Shown: positions 10,634-24,436, counted from the stretch's first letter. The stretch: DNA of 64,000 nt from Manduca sexta (GCF_014839805.1 NC_051138.1:16830020-16894019); one strand, 5' to 3'. The notes: generated by a model not told the origin, from the sequence alone. Program-made: numbers and translations.

Positions 10634-13600
10634 TTTGAAAATAATATTCTTCTCCTTTTATATTATAAGAAAATAATATTACAATATTCACTTCAGTTGA
10701 CACATTTTGACATTTGAATTTTTAGTAGGCTTGGTAACTAAAAGGAGATTGAAGAAATAAGTTTACTTTTCAATAGGCAGAGGTGTAGTAAGTAAACTCG
10801 CCGATAGTTTATATCTTTCCTAAGTTATTGATGTGATGGAGCTTGAGTAAAACTTTAGGCCCTTACGCAGTCTCACAAAAAAATATTATAATTGTTTAAT
10901 CCATGAAATTTTGTATACAATCTGAGATTTGGGGGATCGAAAGCTAAGGCTTTAAGTTTTTCTCTACGGCACTTTGTATAATATTAGTATGTAGAACTGG
11001 ATTAATTATTATTTTTAACTTACAATATTATACGTTTTCAAAATACCTACACGTAGTACATAGGTAAGAGAGGACACATGTAAATTATAAGATTTTTTTG
11101 CGAAGGGACATCGTAAACCGAGACGTAACTTCTCATGTGACAATTACGTTGACGGGCATCATCAAATATTTGCTGGCCCTCTGTCGGTCGTAATATGTAA
11201 CTTGACCGCGCACATCACCAGCATAATAAGACCTATCAAAGTTTACTCACTCGATACTAAGTAAAGTTCTTTTTACTTGGATGTTGTGAACCTGAGAAGC
11301 AATTTACGTATTTTCACGGATTACAGCATATCGTATTGCTTGTTTGCAGACTCGTGGGTGACATTTGGAAAAATATTACGCTTCACTGTTAAGATACCGC
11401 GTTTATTGGCTTACTTACTTACTTATACTTAGTTATTTTTTGTTACTTTAATAAAATTAAGATATTTTTTGTGTAACGTCAATATAATTTAATGTGTAAC
11501 GAAGCCCATAATAATTTAAGTTGTTAAAAAAATTGAGTTAGGGGTTAGTTACTTAACATCAAATAAGCAAGAAATATTTAGCTTGGCTAGATTAACTTTA
11601 GATTTCTTCTACATCAATGCATGAATAGAATATTATTATTGGCGTGTCATACGATACACATTACGAGTTATTGGCTAATGAGGTGTTATATTAGGCTATA
11701 TATAAGGTTCTATTTAAGATTATTATTAAATTATGAACTTTAATAGTTTTTAACAAATTTCTGTTGACTTTTTCAACCTGTGAATTTATCAAGCAATTTT
11801 TTTTACTAATGCTACTCGCTACTAGATGGCGTTAATTGTTCTTAATTTGATATAACACTTTTTAATTTTGTAAGACTGTATTATACTTATCTATATTTAA
11901 TGATACTATAGTTTTGATTGTTTAAATGCTCGTATTATTGAAATTAGGTACATTTAATATGTATAATATTTTTTTTTAATTATACGTAAGTCCTATTCCT
12001 GACCCGAGTTCCTAACAGTTCGGCCTTTCACTGAAGCCTTGTAATATAACAATTCACTATATTATTGACGATTGGGATCAGGTTTTTGTCGGTAAGTATA
12101 GTGTGATGGCCTGTATAATGTGTCTAAATAAAAGAGTCGCGCTGTAAACTATTGAGATTTGAGTGTAGCATTAACGAGCCAGCTAGACTGGGTGTGTGAC
12201 GATGTATCAAAGAAAACTGGGGTGAAGAAGAATTTGCTATTAGATTTCGTAAGGTCAGTCTCAAGAAAAACATATTCAGGGCTAATAAATTATTTTTCTT
12301 GAGTGGAGAAATTCTCATTTCCTTGTCTTATAAAAATCTGATTTCCCATTCCTCTTAATGGTCGGTAATGATTGCTGGATTCCTGGGATACGTGGGACTC
12401 TGGGAGTTATAGGGTAATGTTATAAGTGATGATGAATTTCAGTCCATAGATCCATATTATTCCTTGCGTGTGTGTGAAAAAGCATTTTGTGCAATACTAT
12501 TTGTTCCGAGTACGAGGAAGCCAAAATAAACGTTAGTCCCTTCTGAAGGTATTGTAGTTTGTACGTGGTTTAATGAGAAAACAGTTGTTTATAAAAGTAT
12601 ATTGGAAAATGACACGCTTACAGGTATACATTACAAAGAGTACAGGAAGGAAGAGAGAGCAGCGCTCCCGGGGCAAAAATAAACATTATATTAGGATGTT
12701 TTCAATTAATACTAACACCTTCTTTTATACCAACAAGCAGTTTCACCTGTCAGGCATCACAGTACTAGTTGTTTCTGGATATGTTTTCCGACCACTAGAC
12801 ATTATAATGTATGGTGTCTATTTGCCGCTAGTAACATGTTAATTACGCTTTAGAAGCAAAATGAGACAAAAGAATCCTTAATAATACCGACCGATTTCTT
12901 TGTTCCGGTCTTCTATTAAGATTTAGATTTGCTGGGCAAAGGATATACAATTTAATTTGTTGGTACTTAACAAGATTCGCTGATATAGGATAAGCACAAA
13001 CTAGTACGCAAGAATCATTTTAAATTCGTTCCGTACTCAAAACAGCATCCGCGACGTATTCAGAGTACGAGCATACTCAATAACTGATACATTATGCTTG
13101 AAGGGTTGATTGAGACAACACTTATCAGCTGAAGCAAAACGTGTCGTTATACACGTGTGCAAGCCGTCGAGGGCACCCGTGGTTCTGATTCGGCACGTGG
13201 CACTCCCGCGCTCGCCACTCGGCACTCCGGCCCTCCGAGCGCCCGGAAGTGCTAGCGACGCACCGCAATCACAGGGAGGGAGTGAGAGTGATGTTGGGTC
13301 CCAGGACCCAAGGTTTGCTAGAGTTGTTCATTACGGTAGAAGTGTTTGAGTTAAGGTTTGTTGCAGTAACGAAGGTAGCATCTACGGAGGCCTATAGGTT
13401 GATTTATAATTTGTTGAAGGTGAAATTGGAATAATTTTGAGTTTATTTTCAATAAGATAATGTTATGATAAGCTGCACTTAGCAGATTTGATAATAAAGC
13501 CGAAAATACGCGAACATTGTATGTAAAGTTACCTACTGTATTTTGGAATATCAAATCATAAATACGCTAACACTTATTCACTTTAAATATGTATGTTAAA

Positions 13601-16600
13601 ATAATATTTATTAAATTGTACAGTGTATCAGACTCCGTATCACTATTTCAAGCCTTGTTACAAATAAGATTCCATGAATAATATAATCCCTGAGTACGTT
13701 CCTCGCAGCGTCCACTTCCTCCTATTATTTTGGCGTTATTGTATGTAAAATAAAGTTTGTATGTTTGTTTAACGTTCTTTTATATTTTAACTAATAAATA
13801 AATACTTTTTGACATACATACATTGATAATAAAATATGAATCATCACGTTTTACTCCTCTAATGTATATTAGGAATAACAAGTTATTTTCTGTCAAAAAC
13901 AACTAGAATCGAGACAATATTTGCTGATCACACTAAAAAAAGTATGGATTTTGAACCAAGTACCCATAGGTTCACAGTAAAGATATCTTGTAGATTATGA
14001 ACGGTTTCATAATTAATAGAATCGTAATAAAAATATTGACATAACTCAATCTGATTATAATATGAAGTCCTCATGAACCACTTGGTAAAGACTAAGATTA
14101 AGGGCTACTATAAAACATTAATCTACATAAACGCAGGCGCACCCACGGTCCCAACTAAGCTCTACGAAGTGGTTTAATGAAGTGTTAGACGGGTAAACGC
14201 TGAAGCACCGACATTAGATTGTTGTGAACACGCGCTAGATGTGGGGCGATAGTGCCGCGAGCGAACGTCGCTTATCTAATTATCTCTTATATTCAATGAG
14301 GATTAGTAATTGAGGTAACTGATTCGATGTAGAATGTTTAAAAAATAGGCAAATTAATACATACTTATTCCGTAAATGTGGTTTTAGTCGTTGGTCGCTG
14401 GTCGACGATAATTCTAGTATTAGTTGCGGTTTGCATGATTTAAATACTAGAACCTAACCAAAAAAGGGTTCTATTACGTGTGTGATTTTTATTGTAATAT
14501 GCAGGAAAAATATTAAAGTAATAAGTACACTCTTATCTAGCCACGGTATTTGACGGAGTAGCAAAAGTAAATTAGGACGTATCTACAAATTATTTCGCTT
14601 GAATTTGTTTCAATAACAGCTTTGTCTAAACGAATGAATCCAAGAGTGCGCACAATGTACTAAACCATATTAAAGGCGCCGTTTCCTCGATCAATGATCT
14701 GTAAACTTGTGATTCGCAAACTTTCCCACCAAATCCCGCGTAAATCTTTCTCATGCTTATTAGCGGATCTTGAGAAATCGGTGAATATTAACAAATAGTT
14801 GTCAACAAGCGATTGGCGCGCCACCCGAGCGTGTGAGTTTGCACAATGGCCGTGTTTCTAACTGCAGCAGTGACTGCCCATTAAACAATATTCCAGAATT
14901 CTTGTTTCTTGCCTTTGTTACGAAGGGAATTTGCAATCGAATTGTGATATTGAAAATTTCGGTAATTGCGGTTGTAATTAATACGCTCGGGATTTAGATT
15001 GTTTGGTAATGCGTGGGAACTGAAGTATAATTGAATCATAATTGTCAGATTACGTATAGTTCTTTATAGCAGTGAATTAATTGATTTTTGTTCTCTGGAC
15101 TTTAATTTATTGCAAGAGTATAATTAAATTGAAGTTTAGCAACGCCTATGTCAGGTATGATAACATTAGTTATATTATGATTTCATTTAACTAGGTGGGG
15201 ACTTAATTTACATTAAATAAATATAATACATTGGCGTTTTGTTATTAGTAGCTCGGTAAACCAGTCGGCCTTAACCTCTAAACAAATATTGAACATAAAT
15301 GCAAAAGGAATCACCCATACTCAAGTATTTAAATCCAAACATTAACATTGTATAGAAGCAGACACAAATGCCTAATTGTTAGTACACAAAGACCTAAATC
15401 CACAAGAAAAACAGCGTAGAGCAACGCCCGGGGGCATGCCGGCCGGCCTCCACAGCGAAAACAATTAGCAATAACCAGTGAGCCCTGAGGTGGCGTGCAT
15501 GGTTCGGTGTGGGAAACCATCCATTGTTTATGAACACATTCAAGTGCATAAATGTTTTGAGAACAAATCGGTTGTGATTTTCAATCACGGGAGCACATGC
15601 CGGTTCGTTTGCCGACGACGTATTTATCCGTTATGAAATAAAATGTATTTTTATAGCAAAACGAAATCTATCAAAGGTTGGTCTCGCCTATGCCTAAGCC
15701 GTAATATGCACCGTTGTATGTTGGATTAAAATTCAAACGTAGAGATCAGAGCAATGTAACGCTACTCAGTACGCAGTGCTTTGTAACTCAAAGTTTTGGT
15801 TGGCGATGTTACTATTAATGTGCATGCCGTTTATTATTAGATGACCAACTTGCTCGTTACGTTATTTATTGGTGTAAAATGAATATAAAGAATGGTGAAA
15901 TCGTCCATATTTTTACCAACAAATTATTATTATCTAACCAATACTGATCTCAAGCTGTGCATATCATTATTCAAAATCATTAAAAATACATACAATATAT
16001 ACAGTGCTTCGTTAAAGCAGCGTGCTGGTCGCGTGCCACCAACACACGCCGCCATGATACACAGTAACTGTTGTAGAAGTCCGATAGGGTTGCCAGTCGA
16101 AATAATTGGCGCCCCGTTGCCACCCGCTAATGTTTTCGTAATGACGAGTGCCTTTGTCCATCCATGAAAAATACGTTTTTTAATCTGCAATTTGTTGCTT
16201 GTTTTATAAATATACGAGTAAATATGGGGGATTTTGTGTGATTGGGGGTTGCAATGTGGGGTTCAGGTGTTTTATTGAAAGGATTTATACCAATTATTTT
16301 CATTATCACGTAAAAAGTAGATTCAGCATTAGTTAAATTAGACATGTTTTTTCATAACATAAATCTAATTTGGAATAGGAATTTATATAAAAACATATTC
16401 GTGTTAACAACTGATCTAAACCCTCAATGGCCCCTCAATAACAATCGTATTGTCCCAAAACGGCGTCTTTTGACCTGTCAAAAGATTTACCATACAGCCA
16501 AGACTGGCCATAGAGTCGCCTACGCAAAGAGGTCTAAACAAACGAAATAAATTTTGTATAAAGGGTGCGCATACGAGCCGTGTGGAAGAGCGATCAATTA

Positions 16601-16795
16601 CCGCCATTGTGGCGTGTCGACGGATTTGTTGCCGACCTCGCGACGTATTGAGACGTTTCGTTTCTTTTAAAGGCGGCACATTCTGTGCACAACACGTCAG
16701 GAGACGTTGGACGCTGTGACTATGTGTTAAGAAACGTGGCAAACTGAATTTTTTACTTTATAATAATTGGCTAGCTGTAAGTATTTATATTAGGG
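10634..16795. other. Gene-poor region with GC-richer islands, first part
   Basis: About 6.2 kb without supportable coding sequence. Most is AT-rich. Blocks of higher GC and complexity stand out near 11.1-11.25, 13.1-13.35, 14.2-14.3, 14.64-14.9, 15.4-15.6 and 16.4-16.75 kb. Short chance frames lie in these blocks but show no family motif or splice logic. They could be conserved non-coding (enhancer-like) elements, which only cross-species alignment can show. Confidence 0.5.
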
Positions 16796-17158
16796 TAATA
16801 TCTGTAAAAAAAAGCGGCGATAGCCTAGTTGGGTGTGGAACGGTCTGCCAAGACGAATGTCCGCAGGTTCAAATCCCAAGGGCACACACCTCTGACTTTT
16901 CTAAAAAAATCATGTGTGTATTCTTTGTGAATTTATCGTTCGCTTTAACGGTGAAGGAAAACATCGTGAGGAAACCTGCACATCCGAGAAGTTCTCTATA
17001 GGAATTTCGAAGGTGTGTGAAGTCTACCAATCCGCACTAGGCCAGCGGGGTGGACTAAGGCCTAATCCCTCTCAGTAGTAGAGGAGGCCCGTGCTCAGCA
17101 GTGGGCGAGTATATAATACAGGGCTGATATTATTATTATTATTATTAATATCTGTAAA
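16796..17158 (+). mobile_element. tRNA-headed SINE (family B), full copy with 13-bp TSD
   Basis: The element spans about 16809-17145. The tRNA-like head starts GCGGCGATAGCCTAGTTGGG (box A), with box B in CAGGTTCAAATCCC. The body contains GGAAAACATCGTGAGGAAAC and AGCAGTGGGCGAGTATATAA, and the 3' end is (ATT)n. This layout is typical of a SINE spread widely in Lepidoptera. The perfect 13-bp repeat TAATATCTGTAAA at 16796-16808 and 17146-17158 is its TSD. Confidence 0.93.
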
Positions 17159-18511
17159 TCATATTTGGACGGCTTTGGGGTTGATATGTGGTGATAAGCA
17201 CATCACTATCCTATTATGGGACGAAAATAACTGCGACGTATCAAAAATACAATGAAAGAATCTATTTTTATATCTTTAGAGATATTGCTGTAAGCTTATT
17301 TTATATTTCCAGAAAAAAATTAAAACATAAATAACTAAGACGAATGTGTCATGACATAGCGTGTGCTAACGTTATCCAATCATCATTCTCAATGAAACGT
17401 AGCGTCTATGATTCGTTCATACAAATAGCTACCCTATCCCCTACAATTAACATACATATCTCAATGCACACAAAAATTGACAGGTGCGAACAGAATCCGG
17501 AGCAAATAATTTCAACCTCCCACTGCTACGCGACAAAGCGACAATGCGGCACTGTACGCGACAATGGCGCACTCCCTTACAACACGTGTCGCTAGCTACA
17601 CTTAATTAAATGTAACATTCATGTGGATTGTGGGCAGATGATGTCTCCTGGGCCTCGCTTGTGCTCGTCATTATGGTAGGTTCTCACGTGAAAGGACATA
17701 GTTATTTATTTTTCGTCTTTGTTGTCTGATTTTCTGACTGTTTTCAATATATCATATACCTTTAATAGGAGGACAGTGTTAGGTCAAAGAACTGATCATC
17801 ACATAGTGTTTATCTTAACAAAGCATGTCAAATATAAATGTTAAGTGCTGTAGTGTGGAGTAAATATGTAGCTCAACAAATGGACAGACATTCCATTTCG
17901 ACCGTCACCAGAATTTCGCAATTTCTCGTTACCAAGCTGTTCAAAAACATCACTCAAAACATCAAATTGGCCGCAAAGCTTGTCGCCGTTGCCCATTGTT
18001 AACGTCATAATCCTCTTTCGTTCAAATCGCATTCGGACAATCAAAGGGCAAAAACATGCAATAACTGTTAGTTGGCAAGTAGACCCACAACTCGACCCCC
18101 CGGTGGCAAATCGGATCGACTCGCCGCGACTAAAGGAGCGCCAAAAAAACGACACGAGGATACGACAGATGCTAAATAAAAAAAATATACTCTCGTTACT
18201 GGAATAAAGACTATTTATTCCCTGGATTGTCTATTGGATTTGAAATGCGAATTACTGGTGCACTTTAACGCTGGCAAAGGTGTGAACAAAGTACGGTAAT
18301 TCTCTTTAATAATGACGTGGCAGTATGGTCTTTGACCTTAGCCAGTTTTCTGAGGGACAGATTAAAATTTACATTATAAACTATACGTATTCCAGGAACA
18401 TTGAAAATGAATTGTTAACTATTCATTGTTATTACTAAATATCTTATCTGCATTTAAGTTAGAAAATTACATTAAAATAAAACTATAATGCGGACTTCAA
18501 GACACTACTCG

Positions 18512-18615
18512 CTCCTGATCACATCATGGGACGGAATAGACACGGCGGAAAGTGGGTGCACCATTTGCACCTCTACCTACCTTTCTTGAATATAAGACGT
18601 GAGTGTGATTTTTTT
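18512..18615 (+). repeat. SINE family A, 3' fragment
   Basis: Matches the 3' half of the 2922 and 4574 copies: ATCACATCATGGGACGGAAT, then a GGCGGAAAGTGGGTGCAC stretch, CACCTCTACCTACC and GACGTGAGTGTGATT. The tRNA head is missing. Confidence 0.8.
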
Positions 18616-20229
18616 TATTTTTAAATATGTTTAAAGATATATTTAATTGAAAAATAAACTACTTTAAACAGTTTTGTTTCCAGTTAATTGACAAGTTTTA
18701 TTTGGGGGTAGATTGCAAACGTGACTTGTAGTTAAGTACTTCGGCATAGTTATTTGCTTCTAAGCAGTTACGTGCTAGCATTACTGATTTTTAAGAGACA
18801 TTATAGCCAGTAAGTAAATGCTTCTGATGTCTCAGAGTAACGAGTGCAGTGTGATACGAAAACTATTTTTTATTGATGTTATAGTAACAACTGGCTGTTA
18901 TTTGAAATGCTCATGTCTTTTTAAATTATCTCTTATACTGCATATAATAAAGCATAATATAATTAGGATATTGTATTAAGATTCGAAGAGGCATATATTC
19001 AGTTTACAAACTACCTTCTATAAACTATAGTCGGTAATAACAAAGCTTATGTTCATAAGAAGGCTTTCAACGAACACGTTTGTGAATTATAATATGTAAC
19101 GACAACCATCAGCTGTCCGAAGTACAATAAATTTAAATTTAAACTAACAATGCAACGTTAATAGTTTTCCGATTACCGCTTTCAGTGGCTAAAAGAATGT
19201 CAGCGGGGCACCTTACAATTGCAACTTTCTACGCCATAGTCTAGAAACGTTCCGAAACTGTTCACGAAGTTACAAACAGTATCCGAAATAACAGTAGGCG
19301 ATTTGTATTTTGTTTTGTACGTGCTTGTAATACCCAGGTGTAAGTTCGTGTTTAAAGCCACTTGAATTTCGAACGCACCAATTCTTTTTATTTTTAAAAT
19401 ACCGAACGAACAAATCCGAAATTATTATTTTGCCAAAATGGACTTTAGTTAAACAATATAAGAGTATAAATCGTTTAAATTTATACCTAAGCACGGCTCG
19501 TGTTTTTCAAATAATAGAATTGTGTTCTCTTAATTAATTGCACTCGTCGAAAGCGTTTGTCAAATAATTTTCAACTCTATTTCTGTGATATATTTTTGAC
19601 TATTGATTGGTGTTTTTTAATTTGTAGTTTTTATTTTTGTTCTTTGTTTAAAAACCGTTGCTCAGTTGAGCGATAAAAGTACTAATTGTTTTTCGAGGGC
19701 TGGTGAGCGGTGTAGTGGTCGGCTGCCTATTGTTGTGTGATTTATATTTTTTATTTAAATACATATTCGAACTACACATCGTTGAAGCTAACTGTTTCGA
19801 TTTGTTTTTGTATTTTTATTTGATCGTATGTGAAATCTTGATACGGAAATATGTTTGTTTTCTTTTGATGTAGTAACCCGAATACACATAGAAATAGAAA
19901 TAGTGTAGTTACTAAATAAACTAATTCCACCATTTCATCCGATTGTATTAAATCATTCCAATTATATTTTTTAACGTAAATGTATCGTGGCGCGCAAAGT
20001 AAGTAATATAGTTATTGTACCTACATTTGAAATAACTTAAATTTCTTTCCAATGCGGTTAAATTTGCGCCATCGATTGTCATAAAGTAAATCGAATCAAA
20101 TTATAATTTAAATAAACCCACTCCCGATATCAATTTATATGTTACACTACTCGTGCTACAAATTTATCTACACGAGTAAATCCTTTTAAAATCGAATTCT
20201 TTTTTTAAATAAAAACGTACATTTTTATA

Positions 20230-20445
20230 AGCACTCTCGAACGGTCCGGTAACAATGGGAGCGAAGTATCTGTATAGCCCGGCGTTATCCGGCAGAGGGC
20301 GCCGGGTGGCGGTAGCTCGCCAGCTTCCGGCCCTTGTGCCGCTTCCGGTTTGAAGTGCCAATCCAACATGGCGACAATATTAATCAATATTTCAACAACA
20401 TTAGCTAGCGCTCGAGAGCGCGCCTCCTTAAGATCTTCCACCTAC
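20230..20445 (-). promoter_or_regulatory. Promoter-like GC block with ETS- and YY1-type motifs
   Basis: A GC-rich island in an AT-rich desert. On the minus strand it has two CCGGAAGC cores (ETS-type) about 20 bp apart. About 20 bp upstream is GTCGCCATGTTGG, equal to CAACATGGCGAC on the plus strand, a YY1/Pho-like core. This spacing is typical of TATA-less promoters. A 78-codon minus-strand frame overlaps it (20441-20205), but I see no family motif. Confidence 0.35.
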
Positions 20446-20719
20446 TTTGCTGAGTTACATTTTGACTTAAGATTTTTGAGAATATCAATTTCTAAGTGGG
20501 GGATCGTTTAAAATCGTTCGAATACGTTAAAATAGAATTTGTTTATTCATGTATTAACTTTTATATGAAATGCAAGGGTTACAAAATATGTATAAAACTT
20601 CGCGTTGTTTCTAATGTTTTAGGAACATTAACGGTAAAATCTATTACAAATAAATTACGCTTTATCTACCTACCCACATATTAAATATATATTTGATTCC
20701 TAAATAAGGTATCTTCTTA

Positions 20720-20938
20720 TTGCATATTATGTTTAAGTTCACATTAACAGCAATTATTCTTTTGGCTCTTATTTTGGTATATTCTTATAAAAAATTGTCT
20801 AAAAAATCTAATCGACGTCGAAACCGGGTCTCCAGTCTTCCTAATAAGCATGTAGTAGATGATGCAATCAATCCGCTACTATTGACGTTGTATTGCTATG
20901 CTTTGTGCACCTTATACCGAGATGTTGCGTACGTCTAG
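20720..20938 (+). CDS. Possible small membrane ORF, cut by a copia LTR
   Basis: 72-codon frame, not recognised. Residues 4-22 form a strong hydrophobic helix (FTLTAIILLALILVYSY), followed by a very basic stretch (KKLSKKSNRRRNR), the pattern of a signal anchor with a cytosolic basic tail. The last four codons and the stop lie inside the copia LTR that begins at 20923, so if this was a host gene the insertion truncated it. No splice sites, paralogue or promoter were found, and T-rich DNA easily encodes hydrophobic residues by chance. Confidence 0.25.
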   Translation: MHIMFKFTLTAIILLALILVYSYKKLSKKSNRRRNRVSSLPNKHVVDDAINPLLLTLYCYALCTLYRDVAYV

Positions 20939-21177
20939 GAGTAGGCAAGCTTTACTATATACTACTAGCTATACTATATGTTAATAAAACCACTATGACG
21001 GATCACTGTTATTTAATTTGATATCTTAAACATAAACTTAAAGAACTACATTATTGTGGCTGCTCGCCGGCAGCCCGTGACAGGAAGAAGGAAGTGGAGG
21101 CGTGTTGCCACAAAAACAAATTAAATTACATATTAACAAATGTTACCCTAAACAAATATAAATGTACCCATTCAACA
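20923..21177 (-). repeat. Copia LTR (3' LTR of the element), 255 bp
   Basis: On the minus strand the LTR starts TGTTGAATGGG at 21177 and ends CGTACGCAACA at 20923, giving TGTTG...CAACA termini. A purine tract (AAGGAGGCA) sits just before it, as expected for a polypurine tract. The mate LTR is not visible; it would be in or beyond the N gap. Confidence 0.75.
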
Positions 21178-22905
21178 TGCCTCCTTACATTTATATTTTA
21201 ACTTTGTATTTATTATATTATAACGCTTAGCTAATGATTCTATATATGATTCCTGACTCAGTGTCATGGTCTTATTCTTTTTATAATCATAATCAATATG
21301 TATTCCAATGTATTCTTTAACTTTACCCATATCCTTCATAGTAAATTTACTTAACAGTTTGTTTTTAATATTACTCATTACCTTTTCATCTTTACAACAT
21401 ATTAACAAATCATCAACATATAACAAAATGTATACACTCACATTAGTATCCAATTTAAAAATATAAACAAAAGTCATATTTACTTCTCTGAAATCCAAGA
21501 CTAGTTAAAAACTTATTGACACATTCATACCAAGCCCGAGGGCTTTCTTTTAAACCATATAATTTTTTATTTAATTTATAAACTCTATCAGTGCCATCAT
21601 CATAACCAATTGGCTGGTTTACATAAACTTCAGATAAAATTTTACCATTTAAAAAAGCAGTTTCAACATCCATCTGATGTATATTAAGATTATTTTGACA
21701 ACAATAAGACAATAACAATTTTAAAGTTTGCATTTTAGCAACGGGTGAATATATATCATCAATAAAATCTTTTGTTGAAAACCTCTTACTACTAACCTAG
21801 CTTTAAATTTATTTTCGGCTTTCTTTCTGTATATCCATTTCACATCTAAAGGCTGTTTGTCTGCTGGTTTACTTACAAGTCTCCAGGTCTCATTTTTTGC
21901 CAAACTGTTCATCTCACGATTCATAGCCTCAGTCCATTCTTTTGCTTCATCGCTAGTTATTGCCTCCTGAAAATTATCTGGAATCATAGCATCACAATAG
22001 TTAACAGTTATACAATAATAACCAAATTCTTCATCAAACCGAGTTGGTGGCTTGATTTTACGCCGATTTCTTGTTTCAATTACTTTATTATCATCATAAC
22101 TTTCATTTGTTTCAGCATTCAAATCTTCATTAATTTTCTCATTATTTTCTTCTGCATTAGTCTCTTTCTTCTCTTCTATAATTTTCTCTTCCAATTTATT
22201 CGGCTGGCTATTACTTTTATCATTTTTCTTCTCTATTATCATCGAGACCAATACACATTACATCATCTTCAATTATATCACAATGTCTTGCTACAGCTTA
22301 TTCTATTGTTTATTAATACTCTATATCCAACATCTGTATAGCCCATTAGTATGCCAAGCTCTCGGCTTTCCTGTCCCATTTACATTTTCTTTTCCTCTGG
22401 TGTTCTAACAAATACTTTACTTCCATATATCCCAAATTTTCAATGCTTGGCCTTTGGTTTGAAAAAATATCTTTGCTATGATCCTTTCTATAGTGCCATT
22501 TGTTAATGTTCTATTCTTTAAATAAGCTGCAGCCATAACCACTTCAGGCCAAAATTTTATGCACTTTTGCCTCTGCCAAAGACATCTTGACATATCCATT
22601 ATTGATCTATTGAACTTCTCTGCTGTGCCATTTAATTCATGCACATATGGCGGACAAGATTTAATCATTATTCCCTTTGATCTTGCAAAGTCAAACACTC
22701 TTTTATTAATGTATTCCTTTCCATTATCACATCTCAATTCTTTAATATTTTTCCCAGTTAAATTTTTGTATCTCGACATACTGCACTAAACAATTATATA
22801 CTTTATCTTGACGGAATACAAATAAACTTGCCAACTTACTATAGTCATCTATAAAACTTAAGAAAATATTTTTCACCATTAAAACCTGTAGTTCTGTGTG
22901 GCCCG
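20923..22905 (-). mobile_element. Ty1/copia retrotransposon, degraded and internally deleted
   Basis: Minus-strand order is integrase (up to 22905), linker, reverse transcriptase, LTR. The integrase core shows FIDDYSK, LRCDNGKEY, HELNGTAEKFNRSIMDM and WPEVVMAAAYLKNRT. The RT shows AKEWTEAMNREMNSL, QMDVETAFLNG, KKLYGLKESPRAWY and the catalytic YVDDLLI. These lie in at least four different frames, so several frameshifts have killed it. Normally about 200 residues of RNase H follow the RT. Here the frame runs from AKRYNIINTK straight into the polypurine tract and LTR, so RNase H is deleted. The 5' part (gag, protease) is hidden by the gap. Confidence 0.93.
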
Positions 22906-23405
22906 NNNNNNNNNNNNNNNNNNNNNNNNNNNNNNNNNNNNNNNNNNNNNNNNNNNNNNNNNNNNNNNNNNNNNNNNNNNNNNNNNNNNNNNNNNNNNNN
23001 NNNNNNNNNNNNNNNNNNNNNNNNNNNNNNNNNNNNNNNNNNNNNNNNNNNNNNNNNNNNNNNNNNNNNNNNNNNNNNNNNNNNNNNNNNNNNNNNNNNN
23101 NNNNNNNNNNNNNNNNNNNNNNNNNNNNNNNNNNNNNNNNNNNNNNNNNNNNNNNNNNNNNNNNNNNNNNNNNNNNNNNNNNNNNNNNNNNNNNNNNNNN
23201 NNNNNNNNNNNNNNNNNNNNNNNNNNNNNNNNNNNNNNNNNNNNNNNNNNNNNNNNNNNNNNNNNNNNNNNNNNNNNNNNNNNNNNNNNNNNNNNNNNNN
23301 NNNNNNNNNNNNNNNNNNNNNNNNNNNNNNNNNNNNNNNNNNNNNNNNNNNNNNNNNNNNNNNNNNNNNNNNNNNNNNNNNNNNNNNNNNNNNNNNNNNN
23401 NNNNN
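22906..23405. other. Assembly gap, 500 Ns
   Basis: Exactly 500 unknown bases, the round size often used for scaffold gaps, placed inside the copia element; repeat collapse is the likely reason. True length unknown. All frames across it are artefacts. Confidence 0.98.
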
Positions 23406-24436
23406 CCCGGTTGTATAATAGTGATGCGACTCGAATGATCACATACACCTGCAATCGTTCGGATCACTCCCCTTGTCGATTATGTATCGATTGTCGTGAC
23501 TGCGATTTAAATCGAGTCCTTTCAGTGGCGACTGGCCATGTCCTGTGTGTAAAAATCAGTAGTTAAATGTGAATAATCTATGTGTAATAAAATTATCGGC
23601 CAATAAATGGCAAGTAAATCTATGTTAGTCACAAGACGTGTATGATGTGCGTCCCTAAGGCGCGTATACAAATATATTGACGAGGTGACCCGTGAAGGTT
23701 ACGCGATTGTTTTTTTAATCCTTTAAACTATTTATCTTCGAGTCTGAGCGCTTTAGCCATAAAAAGTAGCGCTCTGACACGAACCAAAACGAGTTGAACA
23801 CTGACCGACGGACGCTGACGCCGTTCGGGTCGCATCACTATCGCGTGGTGACGAGGTGTCGGCTGCGAGGTGCACCTGTTGTCATTACTCGGCCCAGTGG
23901 TGTCGGGAGCCATTCTCATCCCCGACAACACTTCACTAATTCCAAAAGTACGGATCTCGGATCTCTCGTGTTAATTGTTTTATTAATGTGAATGTTGCAT
24001 AAATCTCTCTCCATCGGATGAATGATATCATTACATCGGACAACGTAGGTGCATTGCGCAGTGTTTCAAGTCCCAGGACGCTACGTTCGGATTAGTCCTC
24101 ACTACACCGGACGCTGGTTGCGAGGAACTGTAGTGACCGTCAGGGTCGTCTCCTCGCGTAACGTTTCGCGGTCGGTATTCGACACGGCACTTCTTCTTAA
24201 TTGTTACAGAAAATTATCGCACAAATTTTGAATTTTTACTACTACTATACGTGGTAATTTATTAAATAAATCTCTACCTATCGAATACGAGGTTAAAATT
24301 CAGTCATTTTATATCGAATCTAAGTTAAGATATCTACATTCTACATGTCAATCGGAAATAGTGTGTATCCGGTCTAATTGGACGTTCGCGTAACAAGTCC
24401 AAGTATTGAGTGAATCGGTACGGATGTTAAAGTTGT
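23406..24436. other. Unassigned region right of the gap
   Basis: Fairly GC-rich for the window, especially 23.75-23.93 and 24.05-24.2 kb. No copia coding sequence is visible here, so the 5' end of that element must be in the gap. I see no gene. Confidence 0.45.

Larger units (their letters stand above)
17159..20719. other. Gene-poor region, second part
   Basis: AT-rich, with a SINE-A 3' fragment at 18.5 kb and islands of more complex sequence at 17.34-17.6 and 17.84-18.2 kb. No splice-consistent or motif-bearing coding sequence seen. A promoter-like block at 20.27-20.44 kb is listed separately. Confidence 0.5.

Noticed and set aside
13037..13434. Overlapping plus and minus frames at 13.04-13.43 kb
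   Set aside because: GC-rich island without motif, splice logic or a preferred frame; better seen as non-coding.
16416..16742. 108-codon minus-strand frame
   Set aside because: No recognisable motif, no partner exons; lies in a complex non-coding island.
16809..16880. A true tRNA gene
   Set aside because: The tRNA-like head continues into a SINE body with (ATT)n tail and TSD. The same holds for the SINE-A heads at 2922, 4574 and 50.9 kb.
20205..20441. 78-codon minus-strand frame at the ETS/YY1 block
   Set aside because: No family motif; composition is that of a GC-rich promoter. Kept as a regulatory candidate only.
22742..23566. Long frames across the N run
   Set aside because: Artefacts of unknown bases.
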